A stretch of 64,000 nt of DNA from Myxococcales bacterium (GCA_009692555.1 SHYY01000006.1:1-64000); one strand, 5' to 3'; positions 8,666 to 17,789 are shown, counted from the first letter of the stretch. The notes: a model not told the origin generated them from the letters alone. Made by a program: numbers and translations.

Positions 8666-9265
8666 ATGGCCCGCGCCGCCCAGGTCCGCCGCGTCACCCA
8701 GGAGACGCAGATCGAGATCGAGCTCGATCTCGACGGGGAGGGGCGCGCGCGCATCGAGACGCCGCTGCCGTTCTTCAATCACATGCTGGAGGCGTTCGCG
8801 CGCCACGGGCTGTTCGATCTCACGGTGATCGCGCGCGGCGACGTGGAGATCGACGGCCATCACACCGTCGAGGACACCGGTCTCGCGCTCGGCGAGGCGT
8901 TCAAGCAGGCGCTCGGGGAGCGGCGCGGGATCGGCCGCTACGGCGAGTGCTCGCTGCCGATGGACGAGACGCTGGCGCAGGCGGTGATCGACTTCTCAGG
9001 CCGGCCGGCGCTGGTGTGGCGGGTCGACGGCCTCGACGGAAAGTGGGTCGGCGGCTTCGACTGCATGCTCGCGCACGAGTTCTTCCAGGCGTTCGTCAAC
9101 CGGAGCGAGTGCAACCTGCACATGCTCCTCCATTACGGCGTGAACGCGCATCACATCCTCGAGGCGCTGTGGAAGGCGTGCGCGCGGGCGGCGCGGGCCG
9201 GGGTGGCGATCGATCCGCGACTGGCCGGCGCCATCCCGTCGACCAAGGGGACCTTGACCGCGTGA
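8666..9265 (+). CDS. hisB: Imidazoleglycerol-phosphate dehydratase
   Basis: Dehydrates imidazole glycerol phosphate to imidazole acetol phosphate in histidine biosynthesis. The 199-aa monofunctional form lacks the phosphatase domain of enterobacterial HisB. The metal-binding motifs are present: FFNHMLEAFARHG, DGHHTVEDTG, CMLAHEFFQAF and NAHHILEALWKA, and the tail ends in PSTKGTL, typical of the family. The ORF-track start at 8303 is too early; the ATG at 8666 follows a promoter with TACCAT seven bases upstream. Its stop overlaps the GTG of hisH by three bases. This is the head of the hisB-H-A-F-IE operon. Confidence 0.97.
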   Translation: MARAAQVRRVTQETQIEIELDLDGEGRARIETPLPFFNHMLEAFARHGLFDLTVIARGDVEIDGHHTVEDTGLALGEAFKQALGERRGIGRYGECSLPMDETLAQAVIDFSGRPALVWRVDGLDGKWVGGFDCMLAHEFFQAFVNRSECNLHMLLHYGVNAHHILEALWKACARAARAGVAIDPRLAGAIPSTKGTLTA

Positions 9266-9891
9266 TCGCGATCGTCGACGCGGGCCTCGGCAACCTGCGC
9301 TCCGTCGAGAAGGCGCTCCGCCACGTCGGGGGCGACGCGGTGGTGACAGCCGATCCGGAGGCGGTGGCGTGGGCCGAGCGGGTGGTCGTGCCGGGCCAGG
9401 GGGCGTTCGGCGACTGCGGGCGGGCGCTGGCGCGCGAGGCGCCCCTCGGCCAGGCCATTCTTGTTGCGATCGCAAAAGGGCGCCCCTACCTCGGGATCTG
9501 CCTCGGGCTGCAGATCCTGTTCGAGAGCAGCGAGGAGGCGCCGGAGTGCCGCGGGCTCGGGCTCTTTCCGGGACGCGTGGCGCGCATCCCGGGCGGGCGC
9601 GTGGACGCCGCCGGGACGCGGTTGAAGGTGCCGCACATGGGGTGGAACACCGTCGCCGCGAGCGCGCCGCACCCGCTGCTGCCCAAGGCGCCCGCGCCAT
9701 TCTACTTCGTGCATTCCTACCACGCGCTTCCGGATGCGCGCGCCGTGGTCGCAGCGACGGCGGACTACGGCGATCTGGCGATCACCGCGGCGGTGGCGCA
9801 GGACAATGTGTTCGCGGTCCAGTTCCATCCCGAGAAGAGCCAGCGGGACGGGCTGGCGCTGCTTGCGGCGTTCGTGGGGTGGCGGCCGTGA
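9262..9891 (+). CDS. hisH: Imidazole glycerol phosphate synthase, glutaminase subunit
   Basis: Class I glutamine amidotransferase that hydrolyses glutamine and channels ammonia to HisF. The 209-aa protein has the nucleophile Cys at about residue 80 (GICLGLQILFE), the conserved VPGQGAFGDC segment and the His/Glu pair in QFHPEKS. The GTG start overlaps the hisB stop (GTGA), which suggests translational coupling. The second cyclase subunit, hisF, lies two genes downstream. A near-palindromic variant of the dispersed motif (TTGTTGCGATCGCAAAA, 9461-9477) sits in the codons for LVAIAKG. Confidence 0.97.
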   Translation: MIAIVDAGLGNLRSVEKALRHVGGDAVVTADPEAVAWAERVVVPGQGAFGDCGRALAREAPLGQAILVAIAKGRPYLGICLGLQILFESSEEAPECRGLGLFPGRVARIPGGRVDAAGTRLKVPHMGWNTVAASAPHPLLPKAPAPFYFVHSYHALPDARAVVAATADYGDLAITAAVAQDNVFAVQFHPEKSQRDGLALLAAFVGWRP

Positions 9892-9900
9892 GGAACTCTC

Positions 9901-9930
9901 TCCCCCTTTCCCGCGTGCGGGAGAGGGAGA
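9901..9930 (+). repeat. Intercistronic hairpin between hisH and hisA
   Basis: TCCCGC-GT-GCGGGA forms a perfect six-base stem that extends with mostly C-rich and G-rich flanks. It sits in the only sizeable gap (46 bp) of the his operon and resembles REP-type hairpins. It could stabilise or attenuate the message, but this is inference. Its G-rich 3' arm (GAGAGGGAG) also provides the ribosome site of hisA. Confidence 0.5.
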
Positions 9931-9937
9931 CGATCCC

Positions 9938-10657
9938 ATGACGATCTTTCCGGCGATCGATCTCCTTGGCGGCAAGGTGGTGCGCCTCCGCGAGGGGAGG
10001 CGCGACCTCGCGACGGTGTATTCGGATCGGCCGGGCGAGATCGCGGCTGGCTTCGCCGCGGCGGGCGCGCGCCGGATCCATGTGGTCGACCTCGACGGCG
10101 CGTTCGCCGGGCGGCGGGAGAATCTTGATGCGGTCGCACAAATTATTGCTGCGGGTGCACCCTTGCAGCTCGGCGGCGGGGTGCGCGACCTCGCCACCTG
10201 CGCGCGCCTCTTCGAGGCCGGGATCGACCGCGTGGTGCTCGGCACGGCGATGGTGAAGTCGCGGGCGATGGTCGCCGAGGCCTGCGGGCGCTGGCCGGGG
10301 CGGATCGTGATCGCCGTCGACGCGCGTGGCGGGAAGGTGGCGGTCGAGGGGTGGGCCGAGGCGACCGAGCTCGATCCGTTCGATCTCGCCGCCGAGGCCG
10401 CCGAGGCGGGCTGCGCGGCGATCCTCTTCACCGACATCGCCCGCGACGGCACCTCGGTCGGCCCGAACCTCGAGAGCACGGCGCGCCTCGCCAGGGCGCT
10501 CCACCCGGTGGAGGTGATCGCCTCGGGCGGGATCGCCTCGCTGGCCGACCTCCGCGGCCTCGCCCTCGCCGGTGTGCCGTCCGCCGTTATCGGGCGCGCG
10601 CTCTACGAGGGCACCTTCACCCTCGCCGAGGCGTTCGTCGCCGCGGGAGCGCAGTAG
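9938..10657 (+). CDS. hisA: ProFAR isomerase
   Basis: 1-(5-phosphoribosyl)-5-[(5-phosphoribosylamino)methylideneamino]imidazole-4-carboxamide isomerase of histidine synthesis, a (beta/alpha)8 barrel of 239 aa. The catalytic Asp is in FPAIDLLGGKVVRL, with HVVDLDGAF, QLGGGVRD, the second half-barrel Asp in FTDIARDGT and the phosphate site SGGIASLADL. The ATG at 9938 has GGGAG upstream. The next gene hisF starts on the base after its stop codon. An AT-rich patch near 10130-10160 (ATTATTGCTGCG) is a weak relative of the dispersed motif. Confidence 0.97.
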   Translation: MTIFPAIDLLGGKVVRLREGRRDLATVYSDRPGEIAAGFAAAGARRIHVVDLDGAFAGRRENLDAVAQIIAAGAPLQLGGGVRDLATCARLFEAGIDRVVLGTAMVKSRAMVAEACGRWPGRIVIAVDARGGKVAVEGWAEATELDPFDLAAEAAEAGCAAILFTDIARDGTSVGPNLESTARLARALHPVEVIASGGIASLADLRGLALAGVPSAVIGRALYEGTFTLAEAFVAAGAQ

Positions 10658-11431
10658 ATGGCCTTGCTGCGTCGCATCATTCCCTGCCTCGATGTGCGCG
10701 ACGGCCGAGTGGTGAAGGGCGTGCGCTTCGTCGATCTCCGCGACGCGGGCGATCCGGTGGAGGCCGCGGCGGCCTACGACGCGGCGGGCGCCGACGAGCT
10801 CTGCTTCCTCGACATCACCGCCTCCCACGAGGGGCGCGGCACGATCCTCGACATCGTCTCCCGCACCGCTGACCGCGTGTTCCTCCCGCTCACCGTCGGT
10901 GGAGGCGTGCGCGAGGTGGAGGATGTGCGACGGCTCCTGCTCGCCGGGGCCGACAAGGTGGCGATCAACACCGCCGCCCTCGAGCGCCCCGATCTGATCC
11001 GCGAGGCGGCCGACCGCTTCGGTGCGCAGGCGATCGTGGTGGCGATTGATGCACGCGCACAAAGAAATGGCGAGAACAAGGGAGGCTGGGAGGTCTATAC
11101 CCACGGCGGGCGGCGCCCCACCGGCCGGGACGCGGTGGCCTGGGCGGAGGCCGCCGCGGGGGCGGGCGCGGGCGAGATCCTCCTCACCTCGATGGACCGC
11201 GACGGCACCCGGCAGGGCTACGACCTCGCCCTCACCCGCGCGGTGGCCGACGCGGTGCCGGTGCCGGTGATCGCCTCCGGCGGTGTCGGGACGCTCGAGC
11301 ACCTCGCCGAGGGGTTTCTCCAAGGGCACGCCGACGCGGTGCTGGCCGCCTCGATCTTCCATTTCGGCGAGCACTCCCTGGCCGAGGCGAAGCGCTTCCT
11401 GGCCGGACGCGGCGTGGCGGTGCGCCAGTGA
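10658..11431 (+). CDS. hisF: Imidazole glycerol phosphate synthase, cyclase subunit
   Basis: Uses ammonia from HisH to convert PRFAR to imidazole glycerol phosphate and AICAR. The 257-aa barrel has the catalytic Asp in [16 protein letters not shown], plus [12 protein letters not shown] and the second Asp in [13 protein letters not shown], and [10 protein letters not shown] for phosphate. The start codon follows the hisA stop directly, and its own stop overlaps the hisIE GTG (GTGA). The close packing suggests that HisH, HisA and HisF are made in step. Confidence 0.97.
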   Translation: MALLRRIIPCLDVRDGRVVKGVRFVDLRDAGDPVEAAAAYDAAGADELCFLDITASHEGRGTILDIVSRTADRVFLPLTVGGGVREVEDVRRLLLAGADKVAINTAALERPDLIREAADRFGAQAIVVAIDARAQRNGENKGGWEVYTHGGRRPTGRDAVAWAEAAAGAGAGEILLTSMDRDGTRQGYDLALTRAVADAVPVPVIASGGVGTLEHLAEGFLQGHADAVLAASIFHFGEHSLAEAKRFLAGRGVAVRQ

Positions 11432-12078
11432 ACGAAGGGACGACCGCCCCGGGTGAGGCTGGCGAGCGGCGCCTGATCCCGGCGATCGTCCAGGACGCCC
11501 GCACCGGGCGGGTCCTGATGCTGGCCTGGATGGACGACGAGGCGCGCGCTCTCACCGAGACCACCCGCGAGGTGCATTTCTTTTCGCGATCGCGTCAAAA
11601 AATCTGGCGCAAGGGCGAGACCTCCGGGAACGTGCTCGACCTCGTCTCGCTGCACCCCGACTGCGACGGGGACACCCTGCTCATCCGCGCGCTCCCCCGC
11701 GGCCCCGCCTGCCACACCGGCGCACAGACCTGCTTCGGCAACGAGGGCCCCGAGCCGTCGCCCACCGCCCTCGACGAGCTGGAGGCGACCATCGCCGCCC
11801 GCGCCGCGCTCCCCCCGGGCTCGCGCTCCTATGTGCGCCAGCTGCTCGACGGTGGCTGGCCGAAGATCCTCGGCAAGCTGGCCGAGGAGAGCGCCGAGCT
11901 GGGCGCCGAGCTGCCCGAGGGTCCGCGCGGGCGCGTGGTCTCCGAGGCGGCCGACGCCCTGTTTCACCTCCTGATCGCCCTCGCCGCCCGCGGCATCCCG
12001 CTCGCAGACGTGGAAGCCGAGATCGCCCGTCGCGCCGATCTCTCCGGCCTCGACGAGAAGGCCCGCCGCCCGCGATGA
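11428..12078 (+). CDS. hisI: Bifunctional phosphoribosyl-AMP cyclohydrolase / phosphoribosyl-ATP pyrophosphatase
   Basis: HisIE fusion of 216 aa, carrying out the second and third steps of histidine synthesis. The N-terminal cyclohydrolase half has [27 protein letters not shown] and the zinc Cys residues in [10 protein letters not shown]. The C-terminal MazG-like pyrophosphatase half has [12 protein letters not shown] and [13 protein letters not shown]. The GTG start overlaps the hisF stop and its stop overlaps the ATG of the helicase downstream. hisG, hisD and hisC are not in the window. Confidence 0.96.
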   Translation: MNEGTTAPGEAGERRLIPAIVQDARTGRVLMLAWMDDEARALTETTREVHFFSRSRQKIWRKGETSGNVLDLVSLHPDCDGDTLLIRALPRGPACHTGAQTCFGNEGPEPSPTALDELEATIAARAALPPGSRSYVRQLLDGGWPKILGKLAEESAELGAELPEGPRGRVVSEAADALFHLLIALAARGIPLADVEAEIARRADLSGLDEKARRPR

Positions 12079-14027
12079 CCCTCACCATCCCCGAGGTGCT
12101 CGGCCCCGGCGGGATCCTGGCGCGCGCCATCCCGGGATACGAGCCGCGGATCGCCCAGCTCGAAATGGCGGGCGCCGTCGCTGGCGCGCTGAAGGCCAAC
12201 CGGCCGCTGCTGGTCGAGGCGGGCACCGGGACGGGCAAGACGCTCGCCTACCTCGTGCCGGCGATTCTATCCGGGATGAAGGTGGTGATCTCCACCGGCA
12301 CCAAGAATTTGCAGGAACAGATATTAAAGAAGGAGATCCCGCTTTTGCGCGATCACCTGCCGGTGGACTTCGTGGCCGCGGGGTTGAAGGGGATCGCGAA
12401 CTACCTCTGCCTGCGCCGCTTCCACGAATACGACGCACAGCTGGTCGCGCGCGGCGATGACACTCTCGATCTGCACACCTTCCGCGAATGGGCCGCGCAG
12501 ACCGTCAGCGGCGACCGCGCGGAGCTGGCCGGGCTGCCCGACGACTCGCCGCTCTGGCGCGAGGTCTCGTCGACCACCGAGACGCGGATCGGCCCGCGCT
12601 GCCGCTACTTCGAGGACTGCTTCGTCACCCGCGCCCGAAGGGAGGCCCAGCGCGCCGACCTGCTGGTGGTCAATCACCACCTCTTCTTCGCCGACCTCAC
12701 GCTGAAATCGCAGTGGCCGCAGGCGCAGCTCCTGCCGCCCTACGAGGCGGTTATCTTCGACGAGGCGCACCAGATCGAGGATGTCGCCACCGACTATTTC
12801 GGGCTCTCGGTCTCGTCGCTGCGCACGCTCGGGCTGGTGCGCGATCTCCGGAAGGCGATCGCCGCGAAGTTTCTCGATGTGCGCACCGGCAAGACCGCCG
12901 ATCGCCTGGAGACCGTCGTCGACCTGCTGTGGACCGTTCTCCGCCCGCGCCTGCCCCGCGACGGGCGGGCCGCCGTCACCGAGGCGACCTGGCAGGGCGA
13001 GCCGACCCGCGCGTGGCACGATCTCGACACCGTGCTGGAGGAGGTGGAGAATGCCAGCGCCTCGGCGCGCGCCGACACTACGGAGGGGAACGAGGCCAAC
13101 TCGGCTCTCTCCAGGCGGTCGCGGTCCCTGCGCGACGACCTCGCGGTGATCGCCGATCGCGCCGACCGCCGCCACGTCTACTGGGCGGAGACGCGCGGCA
13201 GGACGGTGCTCCTCCACGCCTCCCCGGTCGACGTGGCGGACCCGCTGCGCGAGAAGCTCCTCGGTCACGTCGAGGCCGCGATCTTCACCTCGGCGACGCT
13301 CGCCGCGGGCGGCTCGTTCGACTACGTGCGCTCGCGCCTCGGCCTCGAGACCGCCCTCGAAGCGCGCCTCGATTCCCCGTTCGACTACGCCTCGCAGGCG
13401 CTGCTCTACCTGCCGCGCGATCTCCCCGAGCCATCCGACCGCGCCTTCCCGGAAGCGGCCGCGCGGAGGATCGCGGAGCTGCTCGCAGCCTCGGGCGGGC
13501 GCGCTTTCCTGCTCTTCACCAGCCACCGCCAGATGAGCGCGGTCCACCAGCTTATCGCGCCTTCGCTCGAATGGCCGGTGCTGCTCCAGGGCGAGAAGCC
13601 GAAGCACCTCCTGCTCGAGGAGTTCCGCGCCCGCCCGTCGGTGCTGTTCGCCACCGCGAGCTTCTGGGAGGGCGTCGACGTGGTCGGCGAAGCGCTCCGC
13701 CTGGTGGTGATCGACAAGCTCCCGTTCGCGCCTCCCGACGATCCGCTCGTTCAGGCGCGTTGCCAGCGCCTCGAGGAGCAGGGCAAGGATGCCTTCGCGA
13801 CCTACTCGGTGCCCAGGGCCGCGCTGACGCTGGCGCAGGGCTTCGGCCGCCTGATCCGCCACCGCACCGACCGCGGCGTGGTCGCCCTCCTCGACCGCCG
13901 CGCCACCACCCGCGGCTACGGTCGCAAGGTGCTCTCGTCGCTGCCCGCCGACTGCCCGCGCACCGCCGCGCTCGAGGACGTGCAGGCGTTCTTCCGGACG
14001 CACGGGGCCCGCCCGGACCGACCTTGA
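12075..14027 (+). CDS. DinG/YoaA-type superfamily 2 helicase
   Basis: 650 aa, XPD-like 5'-3' helicase family. Walker A is EAGTGTGKT, the Q-like region [11 protein letters not shown] precedes it, and the Walker B box is FDEAH. Motif V-VI segments are [30 protein letters not shown] and QGFGRLIRH. Three Cys lie where the Fe-S cluster is expected (YLCLRR and PRCRYFEDC). The usual fourth Cys, five residues before PRC's Cys, is Arg, so the cluster may be altered or lost. The ATG overlaps the hisIE stop (ATGA), placing this helicase at the end of the histidine operon although its role lies in DNA repair. Confidence 0.9.
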   Translation: MTLTIPEVLGPGGILARAIPGYEPRIAQLEMAGAVAGALKANRPLLVEAGTGTGKTLAYLVPAILSGMKVVISTGTKNLQEQILKKEIPLLRDHLPVDFVAAGLKGIANYLCLRRFHEYDAQLVARGDDTLDLHTFREWAAQTVSGDRAELAGLPDDSPLWREVSSTTETRIGPRCRYFEDCFVTRARREAQRADLLVVNHHLFFADLTLKSQWPQAQLLPPYEAVIFDEAHQIEDVATDYFGLSVSSLRTLGLVRDLRKAIAAKFLDVRTGKTADRLETVVDLLWTVLRPRLPRDGRAAVTEATWQGEPTRAWHDLDTVLEEVENASASARADTTEGNEANSALSRRSRSLRDDLAVIADRADRRHVYWAETRGRTVLLHASPVDVADPLREKLLGHVEAAIFTSATLAAGGSFDYVRSRLGLETALEARLDSPFDYASQALLYLPRDLPEPSDRAFPEAAARRIAELLAASGGRAFLLFTSHRQMSAVHQLIAPSLEWPVLLQGEKPKHLLLEEFRARPSVLFATASFWEGVDVVGEALRLVVIDKLPFAPPDDPLVQARCQRLEEQGKDAFATYSVPRAALTLAQGFGRLIRHRTDRGVVALLDRRATTRGYGRKVLSSLPADCPRTAALEDVQAFFRTHGARPDRP

Positions 14028-14052
14028 CCAATCCTCCGCCGCGCGCTTAAAC
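14024..14052 (+). promoter_or_regulatory. plsY promoter (leaderless)
   Basis: TTGACC, a 17-base spacer and TTAAAC; the -10 ends six bases before the plsY GTG. It overlaps the last codons of the helicase gene. Confidence 0.5.
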
Positions 14053-14058
14053 AACCGG

Positions 14059-14655
14059 GTGGTCCTCCTCGTCGTCGGCGCGCTCCTCGGCGCCTTCCTC
14101 CTCGGGTCGATCCCCTTCGGGGTGGTGTTCGCCCGCGCCCGCGGCGTCGATCTCCGCAAGGTCGGCTCGGGGAACATCGGCGCCACCAACGCCGCCCGCG
14201 CCCTCGGCAAGCACCTCGGCGTGATCGTCCTTTTGTGCGATGCAGCAAAGGGCTGGCTGCCGGTGCTGCTGGCCCGCCACTACCTCGAAGCGCGCGTGGT
14301 CCACGGCGAGTTTCTCGTCGCCGGCGTCGGCGTGGCGGCCTTCCTCGGACACCTCGCGCCGCCGTGGCTGGGCTTCCGCGGCGGCAAGGGGGTGGCCACC
14401 GGCCTCGGAGTGTTTCTCGCGCTCTCGGTGTGGCCGGCGCTGATCGCCGTCGCATGCTTCGTGGCGGTGTACGCGATGGCCCGTGTCTCGTCGCTCGGCT
14501 CGCTGGTCGCAGCGACGGCAGTTCTCCCGGCGCTTTTCCTGTTCGACGCCCCGACCGCCTACCTCGCGGCGGCGGGCACGATGTGGGTGCTGATCGTCTG
14601 GAAGCACCGCAGCAATATCGAGCGGCTGCTCAAGCACGCCGAGAACAAGGTGTAG
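14059..14655 (+). CDS. plsY: Acyl-phosphate:glycerol-3-phosphate acyltransferase
   Basis: Inner-membrane enzyme that transfers an acyl chain from acyl-phosphate to glycerol-3-phosphate, the first committed step of phospholipid synthesis. The 198-aa protein has several membrane helices and the three conserved cytoplasmic motifs: LLGSIPFGVV and SGNIGATNAAR, GFRGGKGVAT, and WKHRSNIERL. The GTG at 14059 is six bases after a -10 hexamer. The gene ends three bases from the convergent DUF4178 gene. It carries a dispersed palindrome copy encoding LLCDAAKG. Confidence 0.96.
   Translation: MVLLVVGALLGAFLLGSIPFGVVFARARGVDLRKVGSGNIGATNAARALGKHLGVIVLLCDAAKGWLPVLLARHYLEARVVHGEFLVAGVGVAAFLGHLAPPWLGFRGGKGVATGLGVFLALSVWPALIAVACFVAVYAMARVSSLGSLVAATAVLPALFLFDAPTAYLAAAGTMWVLIVWKHRSNIERLLKHAENKV
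14233..14250. repeat. Dispersed intragenic palindrome, copy 5
   Basis: TTGTGCGATGCAGCAAAG inside plsY, encoding LCDAAK. TTG, TGC and AAA-type codons here contrast with the G/C-ending codons around it. Confidence 0.75.
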
Positions 14656-14658
14656 CGG

Positions 14659-15267
14659 TCAGACGGTGCCGTCGCCCGGCAGGAGCTCGACGAAGTGGGG
14701 CGCCACGCGCTCGCCCGCGAACGCGTCGACTCGGCCTGCCGAGACGACCGCGAGCACCCGCGCCGCGCCCCCGCCGGCATACTCGAACAGCTGCGCCGGC
14801 CCGCCCCCTCCGCGCCCCGCACCCACCGCACCCAGGGCGGTGCAGAGCACGCTCTCGCGGTGCGCGAGACGGAATGGTAGGCCGTGGTGGAGCAGCGACT
14901 CGGGGCCGTTCGCCTCGATCGTCAGGTCTTCCGGCTCGTCGAGCACCAGCGGGCTCTCGTCGCCGGGACGCGCACCCAGCCAGCGCACCCGCGCGCCGTC
15001 GATCATCCGGTAGAGCCGCGTCACCCGCCCGTCGTCGCTCAGCGAGAGCACCCCCTCGACGAGGTAGTCGGTGCCCAGGTGGCTCACGATGTCCCCCGGC
15101 CGAAGCGTGTGGATGGTGCGCTCACCGTCGCTGAGAGCGGGGAGCGGCTGCCGCCCGCTGATCCGCGGAGGCTCCGCCGGCCCCTCCGCCGCCCCGCGCG
15201 CCTGCTTCCAGATTGCGTAGGTGGCGAAGGACAGCCCGGCGACGACGGCGAGGATCACCAGCTCCAA
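14659..15267 (-). CDS. DUF4178-like membrane-anchored protein
   Basis: About 202 aa. An N-terminal membrane helix (VILAVVAGLSFATYAIW) is followed by a soluble domain with LRPGDIVSHLGTDYLVEGVLSL and RLYRMIDGARVRWLGARPG, the pattern of DUF4178 domains. The family's function is not established; members often sit near PspA-type or membrane-stress genes, but no such gene is adjacent here. The TTG start is chosen because it is nine bases after a strong promoter (TTGACC-17-TATAGA); a GTG at 15258 is an alternative. The ORF-track start at 15654 runs through a microsatellite and is rejected. Confidence 0.7.
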   Translation of the reverse strand: MELVILAVVAGLSFATYAIWKQARGAAEGPAEPPRISGRQPLPALSDGERTIHTLRPGDIVSHLGTDYLVEGVLSLSDDGRVTRLYRMIDGARVRWLGARPGDESPLVLDEPEDLTIEANGPESLLHHGLPFRLAHRESVLCTALGAVGAGRGGGGPAQLFEYAGGGAARVLAVVSAGRVDAFAGERVAPHFVELLPGDGTV

Positions 15268-15276
15268 GACAAGCAA

Positions 15277-15305
15277 TCTATAGGCGCGGGACCCAGGGGG
15301 GTCAA
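15277..15305 (-). promoter_or_regulatory. Promoter of the DUF4178 gene
   Basis: On the minus strand TTGACC, exactly 17 bases, then TATAGA: the best consensus promoter in the window. It predicts a transcript starting close to the TTG codon at 15267. Confidence 0.65.
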
Positions 15306-15452
15306 GCGGCGTGGCCCAGGCGTGGCCCGGTTCCGCTACTTCGCGAGTCCACGGAGGAGTAGGGTGGGCTCGGGGACCTGAATGGCGATGGCAAGGCCGA
15401 CCGCGCGCTCGTAGCAAAGCAAATCGTACTCCGGTGCCCAGACCGGCGCCAC

Positions 15453-15520
15453 GGCAACAACGACACCGGCAACGGCAACGGGCAACAAACGGCAACGGCA
15501 ACGGCAACGGCAACGGGAAC
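15453..15520. repeat. Hexanucleotide microsatellite, GGCAAC family
   Basis: Within the 15277-15668 intergenic gap, eight GGCAAC units occur, four of them consecutive (15491-15514) and followed by GGGAAC. On the other strand the unit is GTTGCC, again GTNNYC, close to the GTTCCC/GTTTCC repeats in the nearby E2 gene. The remainder of the gap holds the two promoters listed and otherwise nothing recognised. Confidence 0.9.
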
Positions 15521-15608
15521 GACGACGGCCAACGGCCAGGGCACCCCCGCGACGGCGGATCGGGCGAACTCGACCCCCTCCCGTTCTCCACTCGACTCCC
15601 ACTCGCGC

Positions 15609-15637
15609 TTGACTTCCCCGTCGCACACCGCTTAGAT
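15609..15637 (+). promoter_or_regulatory. Promoter of the 2-oxoacid dehydrogenase operon
   Basis: TTGACT, a 17-base spacer and TTAGAT, about 30 bases upstream of the E1alpha ATG. GGAGG at 15661-15665 is the ribosome site. Confidence 0.5.
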
Positions 15638-15668
15638 CCGCGCCAAGCTCGCACCCTCTCGGAGGCAC

Positions 15669-16790
15669 ATGCTGGTGTCCGCCCGGCCCCCGGCCGATGA
15701 CTCGCTGTTCTCGCTGCTCGACGACGACGGTCAGGTGCGTCCGGGGAGCCGCGTGCCGGAGGTGTCCGACGAGCTGGCGCGAAAGCTCTACCGCGGGATG
15801 CTCCAGGTGCGGGTGGTCGACGAGCGGATGATGCGCCTCCAGCGTCAGGGCCGCCTCGGCTTCTACATGCTCTCGATCGGCGAGGAGGCGACCCACTTCG
15901 CCGCCGCCGCGCTAAGGCCCGCTGACTGGATCTTCCCCTCCTACCGCGAGCCGGGCGCCGCCTTCTGGCGCGGCTACAGCATGACGGACTATGTCAACCA
16001 GCTCTTCGGCAACGCCGAGGATCCGGTCAAGGGCCGCCAGATGCCGGTGCACCACTCGGCCCGCTGGCTGAACTACGTGTCGATCTCCTCGCCGGTCGGG
16101 ACGCAGATCCCGCAGGCGGTGGGGATGGCGTGGGCGGCGAAGATTTCGAAGAAGGACGACGTCGCGCTGGTCTACTTCGGCGAGGGCACCTCGTCGACGG
16201 GGCAGTTCCACGTCGGGATGAACTTCGCGGGCGTGTTCAAGGCGCCCTGCATCTTCTTCTGCCGCAACAACGGCTGGGCGATCTCCACCGATCAGAAGCA
16301 TCAGACCGCCGCCAGGAGCTTCGCGGTGAAGGCGCTCGCCTACGGCTTCCCGGGGGTGCGCGTCGACGGCAACGACCTCCTCGCGATCCTCGCGGTGATG
16401 GAGGACGCGGTGGCGCGCGCGCGGGCCGGCGAGGGGCCGACCCTGATCGAGGCGGTCACCTACCGTCGCAGCGGCCACTCCTCGTCGGATGACCCGTCGG
16501 TCTACCGCGACCCGAACGAGCCGAAGGAGTGGGAGCGCCGCGACCCGATCGATCGCTGGAAGAGGTACTTGGGCACGCGCGGGCTCTACAGCGAGGCGCT
16601 GGAGGAGCAGTACCGCAAGGAGATCAACGACGAGGTCTCCGACGCGCTCGCCCACGCCGAGCAGGTGGCGCCGCCCGCCGTCGAGACGATGTTCGACGAT
16701 GTGTTCGCCGAGCTGACCCCGGAGCTCGAGGAGCAGAAGCGCTACCTCCTTTCGTTCCCCCGCTACGTGAATCCCCACGGAGGCTCATAG
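15669..16790 (+). CDS. 2-oxoacid dehydrogenase E1 alpha subunit (branched-chain type)
   Basis: Thiamine-diphosphate subunit that decarboxylates a 2-oxoacid and passes the acyl group to E2 lipoate. 373 aa. The ThDP/Mg motif starts at about residue 174 (FGEGTSSTGQFHVGMNFA) and ends with CRNNGWAIS. The phosphorylation-loop region reads RRSGHSSSDDPSVYRD, closer to branched-chain BCKDH E1alpha than to pyruvate dehydrogenase. The gene overlaps E1beta by one base and E2 follows. A second E1alpha closes the operon, so the native substrate pairing is uncertain. E3 (lpdA) is 6 kb downstream under its own promoter. Confidence 0.93.
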   Translation: MLVSARPPADDSLFSLLDDDGQVRPGSRVPEVSDELARKLYRGMLQVRVVDERMMRLQRQGRLGFYMLSIGEEATHFAAAALRPADWIFPSYREPGAAFWRGYSMTDYVNQLFGNAEDPVKGRQMPVHHSARWLNYVSISSPVGTQIPQAVGMAWAAKISKKDDVALVYFGEGTSSTGQFHVGMNFAGVFKAPCIFFCRNNGWAISTDQKHQTAARSFAVKALAYGFPGVRVDGNDLLAILAVMEDAVARARAGEGPTLIEAVTYRRSGHSSSDDPSVYRDPNEPKEWERRDPIDRWKRYLGTRGLYSEALEEQYRKEINDEVSDALAHAEQVAPPAVETMFDDVFAELTPELEEQKRYLLSFPRYVNPHGGS

Positions 16791-17764
16791 TGCCGGTCTG
16801 GAACATCATTCAAGCGGTCAATGACGCGCTGCGAATCGAGATGCGGCGCGATCCGCGGGTGGTCGTGCTCGGCGAGGACGTGGGAAAGTTCGGCGGCGTC
16901 TTTCGCGCCACCAATGGCCTGTTCGACGAATTCGGCCCGGACCGCGTCTTCGATACGCCGCTCGCCGAGGCGGGGATCATCGGCGCCGCGATCGGCATGG
17001 CGCTGTATGGGCTGAAGCCGGTGCCGGAGATCCAGTTCGCCGATTTCATCTATCCGGCGTTCGACCAGATCGTGAATGAATTAGCCAAGTTCCGTTATCG
17101 TTCGGGCGGGCAGTATCCGGCGCCGGTGGTCATTCGCACGCCCTATGGCGGCGGTATTCGCGGCGGGCATTATCATTCGCAATCGCCCGAGGCCTACTTC
17201 GTCCATACCCCGGGATTGAAGGTGGTCATTCCTTCCAATCCGTACGACGCCAAGGGCCTTCTGCTCTCGGCGATCCGGGGCGAGGACCCGGTGATCTTCA
17301 TGGAGCCGAAGCGGATCTATCGCGCCGCGAAGGGCGAGGTGCCCGAGGGGGATTACACCGTGCCGCTCGGGCAGGCCAAGATCGTGCGCGAGGGCAGCCA
17401 GGTGACCGTGCTGTGCTACGGGGCGATGGTCCACACCGTGGTCGAGGCGGTCGAGAAGGTCGCCGCCGAGGGGTTCGATCCCGAGATCGTCGATCTCAGG
17501 ACGCTCCTCCCGCTCGACAGCGAGACCGTGCTCGCGTCGGTGCGGAAGACCGGCCGCGCGGTGATCGCCTACGAGGCGCCGAAGACCTGTGGCTACGGCG
17601 CGGAGCTGTCGGCGCTGATCTGCGAGAAGGCGCTGATGCACCTGGAGGCGCCGATCGCGCGCGTGGCGGGCTTCGACACGCCGTTCCCCTACTCGCTCGA
17701 GAACGAGTACATGCCATCGCCCGATCGCGTGGCGAAGGCGATCCGCGACACCGCGTCCTTCTAG
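16790..17764 (+). CDS. 2-oxoacid dehydrogenase E1 beta subunit
   Basis: 324 aa, the transketolase-like partner of E1alpha. Conserved segments include VLGEDVGKFGGVFRAT, DTPLAEAGIIGAAIGMA, the E2-contacting TPYGGGIRGGHYHSQSPE and FMEPKRIYR. The C-terminal domain has YEAPKTCGYGAELSA and GFDTPFPY. The GTG at 16790 overlaps the E1alpha TAG by one base and has ACGGAGG seven bases upstream; the longer ORF-track start is out of frame context. The PEAYF and RIYR segments are like branched-chain enzymes. Confidence 0.95.
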   Translation: MPVWNIIQAVNDALRIEMRRDPRVVVLGEDVGKFGGVFRATNGLFDEFGPDRVFDTPLAEAGIIGAAIGMALYGLKPVPEIQFADFIYPAFDQIVNELAKFRYRSGGQYPAPVVIRTPYGGGIRGGHYHSQSPEAYFVHTPGLKVVIPSNPYDAKGLLLSAIRGEDPVIFMEPKRIYRAAKGEVPEGDYTVPLGQAKIVREGSQVTVLCYGAMVHTVVEAVEKVAAEGFDPEIVDLRTLLPLDSETVLASVRKTGRAVIAYEAPKTCGYGAELSALICEKALMHLEAPIARVAGFDTPFPYSLENEYMPSPDRVAKAIRDTASF

Positions 17765-17789
17765 GAAAACCTCTGATCGGGAGATCCCC

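Noticed and set aside
10128-10160. AT-rich patch in hisA as a palindrome copy
   Set aside because: It shares only TTGCTGC with the consensus and has no matching second arm, so it was not counted. The same goes for the TTGATGCACGCGCACAAAG patch in hisF.
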